From Psychrobacter raelei (GTDB lineage Bacteria > Pseudomonadota > Gammaproteobacteria > Pseudomonadales > Moraxellaceae), in assembly GCF_022631235.3 (NCBI RefSeq), contig NZ_CP093310.2, positions 1,364,001 through 1,428,000 of the forward strand: DNA of 64,000 nt, written 5' to 3'. The notes below the pieces were generated by a model. It saw nothing but the letters and a program-made list of their open reading frames with translations. It searched no databases and was not told where the DNA came from. Of the stretch, positions 53,581 through 62,514 are shown in pieces. Positions within the stretch are counted from its first letter, which is position 1. Each line of letters starts with the position of its first letter. Made by a program: the position numbers and the translations under genes.

Positions 53581-54840
53581 ATGACTTCACAAAAAATAGT
53601 AAAACGCCTTGGCAAAACCAGCATTGTACCGCCGCATGGCAGCGATGAGCTAAAGCCTTTATTACTAGAGGGTGAGGCGCTAAGCCAAGCCTTACACAAT
53701 GCCAAAAACCTACCCAAGATTACCCTAAGCTCACGTGAGCGTGGCGACTTAATTATGCTGGGTATTGGTGGATTTACCCCATTAGATGGATTTATGAATC
53801 AAGCCGACTGGCAGGGGGTTGTGGATGAGATGACCCTAAAAACCGGCGCCAATAAAGGCCTGTTTTGGCCCATTCCCATCACCTTATCTACCAGCAAAGA
53901 GCAAGCGGATAGCCTAGCCCCAGGCGATGAGGTGGCTTTAGTGGCAGAAGATGGCGAGATTATGGGGGTCATCACTGTTGAGGAGACTTACACCATTGAT
54001 AAGGCGCATGAGTGCCAGCAAGTGTTTACCACCACAGAAGAAGAGCATCCTGGGGTAAAACAGGTGATGGAGCAAGGTGAGGTGAACGTGGCCGGTGCGG
54101 TCAAGGTGTTTAGCCAAGGCGAATTCCCAACCTTATATCCTGAGATTTATAAGACGCCTGCTGAGACCCGCAAATTGTTTGAGGAGAAGAACTGGCAGAC
54201 CATCGCCGCCTTCCAGACCCGCAACCCAATGCACCGCTCGCATGAATACTTGGCCAAAATTGCCATTGAGATCTGTGATGGGGTGATGATTCACTCGTTA
54301 TTAGGCGCTTTAAAGCCAGGTGATATCCCTGCTGAAGTGCGCCAAGAAGCCATCAAGACCTTGATTGACAATTACTTCAAAAAAGACACCGTCATTCAAG
54401 CCGGCTACCCATTAGACATGCGCTACGCCGGTCCTCGTGAGGCGTTGTTACATGCGCTGTTCCGTCAGAACTATGGCTGTAGCCATCTGATTGTCGGCCG
54501 TGACCACGCTGGTGTGGGCGACTATTATGGTCCTTTTGATGCGCAGGCTATTTTTGATGAGATTGACAAAGACGCTATGTTAACTCAGCCCTTGAAGATT
54601 GACTGGACCTTCTGGTGTAATGCTTGTCAGGCCATGGCTTCGACTAAGACCTGCCCGCATGACGCTGAACATCATGTGAAGGTATCGGGTACCAAGCTGC
54701 GTAAGGCTTTATCTGAAGATCAAGAAGTGCCTGAGAACTTCAGCCGTCCTGAAGTGCTACAAATCTTACGTAATTATTATGAAAGCATTGCCAAAGAAGA
54801 CCGTGCTGAGGTTAAGCTGGTCGGCGCTTCTGCTCAATAG
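53581..54840 (+). CDS. sat: Sulfate adenylyltransferase, single-chain Sat type
   Basis: A 419-residue ATP sulfurylase. Key motifs are [16 protein letters not shown] (QxRNPxHxxH) near residue 210, [22 protein letters not shown], and [18 protein letters not shown] near 306. A zinc-binding CNACQ...CPHDAEHH block precedes the C-terminal end. It forms adenylylsulfate from ATP and sulfate, the first step of the pathway completed by CysH and CysI. It is the monomeric or oligomeric Sat form, not the CysDN heterodimer of enteric bacteria. A hairpin terminator follows at 54923. Confidence 0.94.
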   Translation: MTSQKIVKRLGKTSIVPPHGSDELKPLLLEGEALSQALHNAKNLPKITLSSRERGDLIMLGIGGFTPLDGFMNQADWQGVVDEMTLKTGANKGLFWPIPITLSTSKEQADSLAPGDEVALVAEDGEIMGVITVEETYTIDKAHECQQVFTTTEEEHPGVKQVMEQGEVNVAGAVKVFSQGEFPTLYPEIYKTPAETRKLFEEKNWQTIAAFQTRNPMHRSHEYLAKIAIEICDGVMIHSLLGALKPGDIPAEVRQEAIKTLIDNYFKKDTVIQAGYPLDMRYAGPREALLHALFRQNYGCSHLIVGRDHAGVGDYYGPFDAQAIFDEIDKDAMLTQPLKIDWTFWCNACQAMASTKTCPHDAEHHVKVSGTKLRKALSEDQEVPENFSRPEVLQILRNYYESIAKEDRAEVKLVGASAQ

Positions 54841-55367
54841 TCGATCTGCATTGCAAGCTGCTATGTACAGCTAACGGCATCATTTAGTATTGGCTATATT
54901 TAAGATTAAAAGTATTTAAGGTAAAAAGTCAGCTTCGGCTGGCTTTTTTTTGTGCCCAGTAATCGGTAAATATCATAAAAAGTAAACATTAACACTACGT
55001 GAATCTAAACCTAAATAGTCAACAAATGTTATACTATTTGAATCTATAAAGACTCTCCTAAAAAATAATTAAAAAAAACCAACACATAAGCTGCGATAAA
55101 AATGGTAAATATCTCTAGTAGAGAGTTTGCTTAGGGCTTAACTTTTTGCCAAATTAGGCTTTGGCGATAAGGTATTGGTATTGTAGGATTTTTTTTATTT
55201 AATGGGAGTAGGGTGACAAACCATTATCACCTTGATGCATACGCTTGAGGTGGGTTTGTTTGATGTTGAGGGGCAAGGTGTCAATCAGTGTCAATAACAG
55301 TTATGGTCGCATTGGTACAAACTAAGCTAGGCACATGGTCTGCTTATTAAGAGGTATAGTCAGCGTT
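54841..55367. other. 527-bp intergenic region after sat
   Basis: It begins with the sat terminator and is otherwise AT-rich, with two homopolymer stretches near 55070 and 55190. GTCAATCAG and GTGTCAATAACAG half-repeats lie near 55280. I see no frame worth calling; the last part is leader for the next gene. Confidence 0.45.
54923..54952 (+). terminator. Rho-independent terminator after sat
   Basis: AAAAGTCAGC pairs with GCTGGCTTTT across a TTCG tetraloop, followed by eight T residues. Confidence 0.88.
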
Positions 55368-55742
55368 ATGGGTAACAAATTAGCACTTATGACGGGCGGC
55401 TTGCTGCTCACAGCAGCAGTTACAGCCATCGCAGCAGAACCCCAGATCGACTCTGCAAAAGCCCCGCTATATATCGGCAAGTCGGTCATGGCATGTGGTA
55501 CAGTGGCAGAGATTAATCATATGCCCAATAGGCACTACATTAATTTTGACAAAAAAAATCCCAATCAAAGTCTCACCGCCTTGGTGTGGAACAAAGACTA
55601 TGTATGGTTTGAGAAGCGCTACGGCCGTATGGACAGTTATGTGGGTAAAAAAATGTGTGTGCTTGGCAATATCACCTCCACCCAAAGTTACTTACAGATT
55701 AATGTGACCAATCCGCAATTTTTGCGTCTGCCCAATAGATAA
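55368..55742 (+). CDS. Small exported protein with OB-like fold, unknown function
   Basis: From ATG 55368 the product is 124 residues, with a signal peptide MGNKLALMTGGLLLTAAVTAIAAEP that would be cut after AIA. An upstream ATG at 55335 adds eleven residues and is less likely. The mature part reads as short strands with two Cys (VMACGTVAEINHM, KKMCVLGNITSTQSYLQINV), a pattern like periplasmic OB-fold proteins such as those named DUF-type nucleic-acid-binding homologues. No function can be assigned. It is followed by a terminator and stands alone. Confidence 0.7.
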   Translation: MGNKLALMTGGLLLTAAVTAIAAEPQIDSAKAPLYIGKSVMACGTVAEINHMPNRHYINFDKKNPNQSLTALVWNKDYVWFEKRYGRMDSYVGKKMCVLGNITSTQSYLQINVTNPQFLRLPNR

Positions 55743-55842
55743 TACGCTGGCCAAAGCCGCTTTAAGCTTACGCCTGTATCTTTTGTCCTGATTCAAATAC
55801 GCCAGCTGCCTTCCGCTTAACATAACGGATGAGGCAATTAGA

Positions 55843-55866
55843 CCAGCTTAGGCTGGTTTTTTTATT
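55843..55866 (+). terminator. Rho-independent terminator
   Basis: ACCAGC (55843-55848) pairs with GCTGGT (55853-55858) and is followed by seven T residues. It ends the small exported protein gene. Confidence 0.75.
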
Positions 55867-56020
55867 GTCTGTGCCTGCTACAGTTAGCAACCCAATGGCA
55901 TCACAAGCTGGGCTATACTAAATGACAAGTGATTACCGCTTAGCTTCTAGAGTAGGGCTTTACTATCAACCACTATAATAAGAAGCACCCTTGTATTTTT
56001 TATACTTAGAGAGTGACGGC

Positions 56021-57457
56021 ATGTTTTTGGATTTTTTACTCGGCCTACATTTTTTGATATGGCTTACCATCTCGCTGCGGGTATTGGCCCGCCATGATCT
56101 GTCCGCTCCGGCTCGTCTGGCTTGGCTGGTGGTGCTGTTTATCTTGCCATACGTAGGCGTGGTGGTGTATTGGATGTTTGGTGAGGTGCATTTAGGCATC
56201 AACTTCACCCACCGCTATGATCGCATCACTCAGAAGTTGGCCGAAAGCTATCCTCAAGTGCTGGGCGATAAAGACACGATGGCACAGGTGGTAGAGCGTG
56301 AATATCAAGCAGCCGGATATGCGGCGAGTGTCACCGGCTTTCACACTACGTTGGGCAACCGTGCCGAGCTTATGGCCGATGCCAAGGCCACGCAGCAGCG
56401 TATGATTGCCGACTTCGATGCCGCCACAGATCATATTCACGTGATGTATTATATTTGGCTAGATGATGACATGGGGACCGCCGTGGGTGAGGCATTAATG
56501 CGTGCTGCCAAACGCGGGGTGCGCTGCCGTGCCATGGTCGATGGCTTAGGGTCACGCAAGCTGTTACGCTCCTTATTGTGGAAGCGGATGCAAGACGCTG
56601 GGGTTAAGGTGAGTGTGGCGCTACCGATCAATAATTTGCTAAAAGTGCTGCTGTTTAGTCGTATTGACCTACGCAATCACCGTAAGATTACCGTGATTGA
56701 TGGCAAGATTGGCTATGTCGGCAGCCGCAACAGTGCTGATCCTGAGTTTCGGATTAAGCCCAAGTATGCGCCTTGGGTCGATATCATGCTGCGGGTACAA
56801 GGCCCGCTGGTTGCCCAAAATCAAATGCTCTTTGCCAATGACTGGCTGATGGAAAACCCCGATACCGATTTTAATAGCTTCCCTTATGTCACCGAGCCGC
56901 ATCCTGAGGGCATTGCCGCTCAAGTCTTCGCCGATGGTCCTACTCAGCGTCAAGGCACCACGCCGCAGTTTTTGAGTACGCTGATGAGTCAGGCACGTCA
57001 CACCCTTATCATCTCCACTCCCTATTTTGTCCCAGATTACACCTTGATTAATATGCTGTGTGCCACCGCTTACCGCGGTGTGGCGGTGAGCATTATCTTT
57101 CCAAAAAACAACGACTCCTTTATTGTGGCCGCCACCAGTCACAGCTACTATTGGCAGCTGCTTGAAGCCGGCGTGAAGGTGTATGAGTATAAGCCTGGCT
57201 TACTGCATGCCAAGACTCTAACGGTGGATGGTAAGATAAGCTTGATTGGCTCGACCAATTTAGACTTGCGCAGCTTCGACTTAAACTATGAGAACAATGC
57301 GTTATTTTATGATGAAGCGTTCACGGCACAGATTGTGGAGCGTCAGTATGCGTATATCGCTGACTCAGATGAGGTGATGCGTCAAGAGGTGCGTGACTGG
57401 CCGATTTATTACCGCATCTGGATTAATATTGTCTCCACCATGGGGCCGCTGCTCTAG
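56021..57457 (+). CDS. cls: Cardiolipin synthase
   Basis: Start chosen at ATG 56021; a TTG ten codons earlier has no support. The product is 478 residues, normal for ClsA. Two N-terminal helices (about 1-20 and 35-55) anchor it in the inner membrane. Two phospholipase D motifs follow: HRKITVIDGKIGYVGSRN and HAKTLTVDGKISLIGSTNLD, each with H-x-K-x4-D. It joins two phosphatidylglycerol molecules into cardiolipin and glycerol. Whether it is ClsA or ClsB/C-like cannot be fixed, but the length and helices favour ClsA. Confidence 0.93.
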   Translation: MFLDFLLGLHFLIWLTISLRVLARHDLSAPARLAWLVVLFILPYVGVVVYWMFGEVHLGINFTHRYDRITQKLAESYPQVLGDKDTMAQVVEREYQAAGYAASVTGFHTTLGNRAELMADAKATQQRMIADFDAATDHIHVMYYIWLDDDMGTAVGEALMRAAKRGVRCRAMVDGLGSRKLLRSLLWKRMQDAGVKVSVALPINNLLKVLLFSRIDLRNHRKITVIDGKIGYVGSRNSADPEFRIKPKYAPWVDIMLRVQGPLVAQNQMLFANDWLMENPDTDFNSFPYVTEPHPEGIAAQVFADGPTQRQGTTPQFLSTLMSQARHTLIISTPYFVPDYTLINMLCATAYRGVAVSIIFPKNNDSFIVAATSHSYYWQLLEAGVKVYEYKPGLLHAKTLTVDGKISLIGSTNLDLRSFDLNYENNALFYDEAFTAQIVERQYAYIADSDEVMRQEVRDWPIYYRIWINIVSTMGPLL

Positions 57458-57571
57458 ACAAACACCGTTACCAAGGGTAAACCGGCCTTTACTGAGTGTG
57501 TATACAATCTGTGTTAGCTTAATAAGCAGGTGACGACACCTTAAATGACGGATTAAGAAAAGGATGAAGTA

Positions 57572-57970
57572 ATGAAATCAGAATCTACCGTGAAGCTCAT
57601 CATTGTAAGCTTAATAACAGCCGTGGTACTGGTGCTTATCGTAATGGCCGGCTACCCATTTTATAAGGTTTGGTCGCAAGAGATGCGCGGTAAGGCAGCA
57701 TTGGCTGAGGCCACTCAGTCAAAAATGATCCAGATTGAGCAAGCCCGTGCAGAGTTAGAGTCTGCACAGCTCAGAGCGGAGGCTATCAAGATTATCGGCC
57801 AAACGGCCAAGGAGTACCCAGAATACCGCGAGCAAGAGTTCATCGGTGCCTTTGGTGAAGCGCTGCGTGAGGGTAAGATTAATCAGATTATTTATGTGCC
57901 GACTGAGGCCAATTTGCCGATATTAGAGGCGGGCAAGCGTCAGCCTGTGGTCGAGGCGTCTGGCGATTAA
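57572..57970 (+). CDS. Membrane-anchored small protein resembling the tail of SPFH/stomatin proteins
   Basis: A 132-residue protein with an N-terminal signal anchor (LIIVSLITAVVLVLIVMAGYPFY). A helical Ala/Glu/Gln-rich coiled-coil segment follows (residues 45-75), and then AIKIIGQTAKEYPEYREQEFIGAFGEALREG. The coiled coil and the AEAIKIIGQ block look like the last part of HflC/stomatin-like proteins, without their SPFH domain. Function is unknown. AAAAGGATGAAG precedes the ATG. It follows the cardiolipin synthase gene by 115 bases, in the same direction. Confidence 0.7.
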   Translation: MKSESTVKLIIVSLITAVVLVLIVMAGYPFYKVWSQEMRGKAALAEATQSKMIQIEQARAELESAQLRAEAIKIIGQTAKEYPEYREQEFIGAFGEALREGKINQIIYVPTEANLPILEAGKRQPVVEASGD

Positions 57971-57991
57971 GCGTAGGGAGTAGCGCTTACA

Positions 57992-58756
57992 TTACTCATT
58001 TAGATACAGCTCGGCCATGCTATCAAGCTGAGTTTTTAGTGCTTTCCACTGCGGCATGACTTGGGTTAGCAGCCGCCAAAATTGCTCACTATGGTTGTAC
58101 TCAGCAATATGACACAGCTCATGGAGTATCACATAATCAATGCACTCTTTGGGCGCTTTGACCAAATGCGGATTGAGCACCAGATTACCTTGGGTAGAGC
58201 AGCTGCCCCATTGTTTTTTCATCGACAATAGTCGAAAGGCAGGCGTGCCCTTAACCCAATCGGTCTTAGGCAGCATGGCCAATAAGCGCTCATAGAACAC
58301 CGCTTTGGCTTTTTGCTGATACCAGTTATCCAGCAAGCTTTTGACTTTGGCGGCTCTTTCTTGAGTCTCAAGCTGCTCAAGGCTTAGGTTAACATTAAGC
58401 TTACCTCGATACAGTTTTACCGCTTCTGGCCGTTGATCATCAGCTGTGATCTTGAGCACATATCTTCGCCCCAAATAAAACTGGGTCTCGCCGCTGATAT
58501 AGCGCTTGGGCAGTACATCGCTTTTTTGCTTGGCAAAATCTTGTACGTGCTGCCATATCCAGCCCGCCTTTTTATTTACTGAGCTTTGTATAAAGGCTTG
58601 TGTGGTATCCATAGGCGCTGTGACCACTACCCGCTGGTCGGGGTGAACCTTGATGCGTAATTTACGACTATTGGCCTTGCGCACTACTTCATAATCAATG
58701 AGTTTTTCGCCATAATATAAGCGGTGGCTGTTTTTGGCTGTACCGCGGTCTGTCAT
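57992..58756 (-). CDS. YgjP/SprT-like M48-type metallopeptidase
   Basis: A 254-residue zinc metalloprotein of the YgjP (DUF45) type. The core has the zinc motif YVILHELCHIAEYNHSEQFW (HELCH with a third ligand His further on). Before it are KKQWGSCSTQGNLVLNPHLV, and at the N-terminus a beta-rich part (YEVVRKANSRKLRIKVHPDQ). Such proteins are commonly encoded beside type I restriction genes. Here its ATG overlaps the hsdR stop as ATGA, so translation is coupled. Its role with HsdR is unknown; it may degrade or regulate the endonuclease. Confidence 0.88.
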   Translation of the reverse strand: MTDRGTAKNSHRLYYGEKLIDYEVVRKANSRKLRIKVHPDQRVVVTAPMDTTQAFIQSSVNKKAGWIWQHVQDFAKQKSDVLPKRYISGETQFYLGRRYVLKITADDQRPEAVKLYRGKLNVNLSLEQLETQERAAKVKSLLDNWYQQKAKAVFYERLLAMLPKTDWVKGTPAFRLLSMKKQWGSCSTQGNLVLNPHLVKAPKECIDYVILHELCHIAEYNHSEQFWRLLTQVMPQWKALKTQLDSMAELYLNE

Positions 58757-61700
58757 CGCTTGCCCCGTGATAGACCCAAGCGTGCGATATTAATCACTTC
58801 TTGAGCCATACGCTTGGTATTGTCTATACCGATTGGCTTGTACAATAAGCGCATCATTTCAAAGTTAATTGACTTCTCCATTTGGGCAGGATTTAACGAG
58901 TTCTCGCTAACCGCAGTATTGACGAGTTTATCAATCTCAAATGCATAATTGACCAAGTCCTGCTCGCTAAGCTGATTGTCGATGAGCAAACTTTTGGGAA
59001 ATAAATGCTTAAACAGACCAAAGTAAGCTTGAGCATGCTTGTTATGCACACCTGATGGATCAACAAAAGCATTGGGCACATCGGGCATGTTACGGGCTTT
59101 GACATCCTGCTCGAAGTCGGCAAACATCATATATTGCTTCACTGGGGCATCGAACATGGCCTTGGCATCTTCAATGGCCTGCTTTAATAATTTAGAAAAA
59201 TGCTCTTGAGCATAAGGGTCATCGGCCAAGTCTACTTCAATCATTTTGGTCACTCGGCTAGTAATCTTATCGGTCTGGTTACGTGCCTCATCATCGTTCA
59301 GCTGTTCAGGCTTGACCTCTTTCCCCATATTACCCACCAGATAAGCACCCTCAGGCTCTTTGACCTCAAGACCGGCGATGTGCTTATTGAGTAGGTTTCG
59401 AATGTCGTCTTCATACTCATCGAAGTTGATGGTCTCATTGGCATCTTCACGCACTTGCTTACGCAGCTCGATAAAGGCCTTTAAGTCTTTTTTATACAAA
59501 TTGCGCTTTTTGTCAAAAAAAGTATCGTCGAAGTAAGACGCCGATTGCAGCGCCACTTTCATGGTATTGGCAAATTCAGTCAAGGCGGCATAAAAGTCAT
59601 CGCGTTTTTTAAGGTTGGTATCGATGACCATGCCATCACGCTGTTGCATCTTGGGCGATAACGCCTGACGTAGTGCGTGCCCATCTTGCTTATTAGCCAC
59701 ATCAGCGAATATGGCCCAGACCTTGCTATGCAGCATGGGCAGCTTCTTATACTCACTCTGCATCGAGCTATACATGCCAGCTAAGTCATCAATATCAAAC
59801 CCGCCTTGAGTCCGCTCAGCCAAATTCTGATAATCTTCGATGGTGGTATCAAGCTCTTTTAAAATACCTCGATAATCAATAAGATACCCAAATTGCTTAT
59901 GACTGTGTAAGCGGTTCACTCGGGCGATGGCCTGAATCAGGTTATGGCTTTTAAGCGGCTTGTCGATATACAGTACGGTGTTTTTGGGCTCATCAAAGCC
60001 GGTCAATAGCTTATCGACCACGATCATAATATCGGGCCCATCGTCTTGGCTAAAGGCATCGATAATATCCTTGGTATATTGCACATCATCCATACCATAG
60101 TTGGGCGCGACATGCTGCATCCACCAGTTTTGAACGATATCTTTACTCTCTACATCGACCTCAGTATGGCCCTCTCTGGTATCAGGTGGTGACATCGCGA
60201 CCACTGAGGTGACTTTGCCAATATTGTCTAGTGCCTGCTTATAGCGAATGGCTGAAGCTTTAGAGTCGCAGGCCAGTTGACCTTTTAACCCTTGCTGTTT
60301 GAAGTTTTGAAAATGGTCTGAGATGTCATGGGCGATAAGCTCAATACGCCCCTCGACTTGATACACCTGTCCTTTTTTGGCAAATTTACGCTTAAGGTCG
60401 GCTTTTTGTTCAGTGGTCAGCTTCTGAGTGATGCGATCAAACCATTTATCAATGGCGACATCATTGGTGTTGAGCTCAGGTATGCGCTCTTCATATAACA
60501 AGGGGGTAACGGTCTTATCGGCTACCGCTTGCTGCATGGTATAAGAGTGGATGATTTTACCAAATTTATTTTCGGTCTTATCGTCTTTGAGCAGCGGCGT
60601 ACCGGTAAAGGCAATAAAAGCGGCATTGGGCAGCGCCTTTTGCATAAGGATATTATTGGCACCATTTTGGCTACGGTGACCCTCATCAACCAAGACGATA
60701 ATGTTTTCGCTGGGGTTATAAAATTCGGGGTACTGCGCGGCGGCGCCAAATTTGTTAATAATAGAGAAGATAATACGCTCATTACCTTGCCCCACCTTTT
60801 TTGCCAAGTCTCGACCCGATAAGGCCTTGGCCATCGCTTTGTCTTTATCGCTAAGGGCACCAGCTGAGATAAAGGTGCGCGCAATTTGGTTTTCTAAATC
60901 AATGCGGTCAGTGACCACAAACACCCGGCATTTGGCCAGATCCTCAAGCCAAATAAGCGCTTTGGACAAAAACACCATGGTAAATGACTTACCACTGCCT
61001 GTGGTATGCCAAATCACGCCGCCCGCGCGACTGCCTTTGTCATCAAGCTGACTGACCCGCTTAATCAGTGCCTTAATACCGAATACCTGCTGATAGCGGG
61101 CGACAATCTTGCCGGCACGACTGTCAAATAAGGTATAAAAGCGGGTCATGTCCAGTAGCCTATCGGGGCGCAGTAGACTGATAATCAAGCGGTCTTGGTC
61201 AGTCACTGTCAGCTCCCCTGACTGGACAAGCGATAGGTATTCTTGCTTATCTCTAGGTTTGCGATGAGCGAACAAAGCCGCTAATTGATCTGGGTGTACC
61301 GGCTGATTTTTTAATTGTTTAAATTCTGCCTCTTCAAGCTCTTCTTCAATCCATTTGGCCCAGAATTTCTCTGGGGTATTGCACGTTGCATATAGCCCCT
61401 CGTAGCCATTAATCGTCAGTAGCAGTTGGCTATAAGCAAACAGATGCGGAATGTACTTTTGGCCTTGGTTACGCAGATGCTGCGATATGGCCTGGCTATT
61501 GGTCGATTTGTGGGGATTATTAGAGTCTGGGCGCTTGGCCTCGATGACCACCAGTGGCAGACCGTTCACGAAGCAGACGATATCAGGGATGACATTGCCT
61601 GTGGCATCGCTGTTTTGAACCACCATCTCCTCTGTCACATGGTAGCGGTTGTTATGGATATTATCCCAGTCAATAAGCTTAATGGTCGGCGATGCTTTTT

Positions 61701-62076
61701 TACCATTAACGAATTCAGTAACCCCAACACCATATAGTAGGGCGTCATAAATGATTTCATTGGCTTTACTAAGCCCTTGGTTTAAGGCTGGGGTGAGCTG
61801 ATGCACAATCTTATCGATGCTGGCATCAGATAAGTGATGCTGTTTGCCTTCAAAGGGAAAGGTTTGACTGGCTAAGAATTCACGCAGCACTGGCAATAGC
61901 ATCACTTGGTTGCTGCTATGGGTCGCTGAGTGGCTAATGGTGTTATTATTGGGGCTGCGCAGCTTGAAGCACTGTGCTGGCGATAGATAGTGATAACCCA
62001 AGTTCATTAACAAGGTGAGGGCAGGTATCTTGGCACTAAATTCTTCTTTGAAGTTTATACTTGGGCTGGTGTGCAT
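58753..62076 (-). CDS. hsdR: Type I restriction endonuclease subunit R (HsdR)
   Basis: Start at ATG 62076; an in-frame GTG at 62139 adds 21 residues but has no ribosome site. The product is about 1107 residues. The N-terminal nuclease domain carries IVCFVNGLPLVVIEAKRPDS (the D...E-x-K motif). The motor has HTTGSGKSFTMVF (Walker A), VLVDEGHRSQ (DEAD-like), FTGTPLL, and ITDLLKGF-like motif VDKLLTGFDEPKNTVLYIDK plus QAIARVNR. A long helical tail follows. It cuts DNA after ATP-driven translocation with HsdM and HsdS. Those genes are not in the window and may lie upstream past the DUF262 gene. Confidence 0.93.
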   Translation of the reverse strand: MHTSPSINFKEEFSAKIPALTLLMNLGYHYLSPAQCFKLRSPNNNTISHSATHSSNQVMLLPVLREFLASQTFPFEGKQHHLSDASIDKIVHQLTPALNQGLSKANEIIYDALLYGVGVTEFVNGKKASPTIKLIDWDNIHNNRYHVTEEMVVQNSDATGNVIPDIVCFVNGLPLVVIEAKRPDSNNPHKSTNSQAISQHLRNQGQKYIPHLFAYSQLLLTINGYEGLYATCNTPEKFWAKWIEEELEEAEFKQLKNQPVHPDQLAALFAHRKPRDKQEYLSLVQSGELTVTDQDRLIISLLRPDRLLDMTRFYTLFDSRAGKIVARYQQVFGIKALIKRVSQLDDKGSRAGGVIWHTTGSGKSFTMVFLSKALIWLEDLAKCRVFVVTDRIDLENQIARTFISAGALSDKDKAMAKALSGRDLAKKVGQGNERIIFSIINKFGAAAQYPEFYNPSENIIVLVDEGHRSQNGANNILMQKALPNAAFIAFTGTPLLKDDKTENKFGKIIHSYTMQQAVADKTVTPLLYEERIPELNTNDVAIDKWFDRITQKLTTEQKADLKRKFAKKGQVYQVEGRIELIAHDISDHFQNFKQQGLKGQLACDSKASAIRYKQALDNIGKVTSVVAMSPPDTREGHTEVDVESKDIVQNWWMQHVAPNYGMDDVQYTKDIIDAFSQDDGPDIMIVVDKLLTGFDEPKNTVLYIDKPLKSHNLIQAIARVNRLHSHKQFGYLIDYRGILKELDTTIEDYQNLAERTQGGFDIDDLAGMYSSMQSEYKKLPMLHSKVWAIFADVANKQDGHALRQALSPKMQQRDGMVIDTNLKKRDDFYAALTEFANTMKVALQSASYFDDTFFDKKRNLYKKDLKAFIELRKQVREDANETINFDEYEDDIRNLLNKHIAGLEVKEPEGAYLVGNMGKEVKPEQLNDDEARNQTDKITSRVTKMIEVDLADDPYAQEHFSKLLKQAIEDAKAMFDAPVKQYMMFADFEQDVKARNMPDVPNAFVDPSGVHNKHAQAYFGLFKHLFPKSLLIDNQLSEQDLVNYAFEIDKLVNTAVSENSLNPAQMEKSINFEMMRLLYKPIGIDNTKRMAQEVINIARLGLSRGKR

Positions 62077-62178
62077 ACTATCGCTCGTGATGTGTGTAAT
62101 CAGTTGTTTTGGAAAGGTAGGTTGCTCTTTATGTATCACTGAATATCTAGGCTATATATTTGGTAATGAGCCAATTTC

Positions 62179-62484
62179 TTATCTTAGAAGAACACCATGA
62201 AACTCTTCGTCAGCTATTACAACCTTATAAGAGTCATGAATAGCGTGCTTTAGTATGTATACATCAGGGTTATACCTATATAAATATTTATAGCGAGTAC
62301 ATTTAAAATACAGACCGACATCAAGCTGATATACCTTGTCATACTCACAGCCATCAAAAGTTCTATTGGTCAGCTTTGTTTTTGCTATAGCTGCGTACCC
62401 ATCTTTAGCAAGCATCTCCCAGTCATTAGCAAAAACTTGATTGCTAGAGAGTGCCAAAGCAAGCATTAAAAACATTTTTTTCAT
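62179..62484 (-). CDS. Small secreted protein of unknown function
   Basis: A 101-residue protein with a clear signal peptide MKKMFLMLALALSSNQVFA, cut before NDWEML. The mature 80 or so residues contain two Cys (FDGCEYDKV, LYFKCTRYKY) that could form a disulfide, and many Tyr. I know no family. It lies in the middle of a restriction-type cluster, 40 bases after the DUF262 gene's stop and 103 bases before the hsdR GTG. AAGGGT precedes the ATG. Its periplasmic location is odd for a restriction gene and may mean it is an unrelated passenger. Confidence 0.65.
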   Translation of the reverse strand: MKKMFLMLALALSSNQVFANDWEMLAKDGYAAIAKTKLTNRTFDGCEYDKVYQLDVGLYFKCTRYKYLYRYNPDVYILKHAIHDSYKVVIADEEFHGVLLR

Positions 62485-62514
62485 GGCTGTACCCTTAAAT
62501 ATATAATTAACTCG

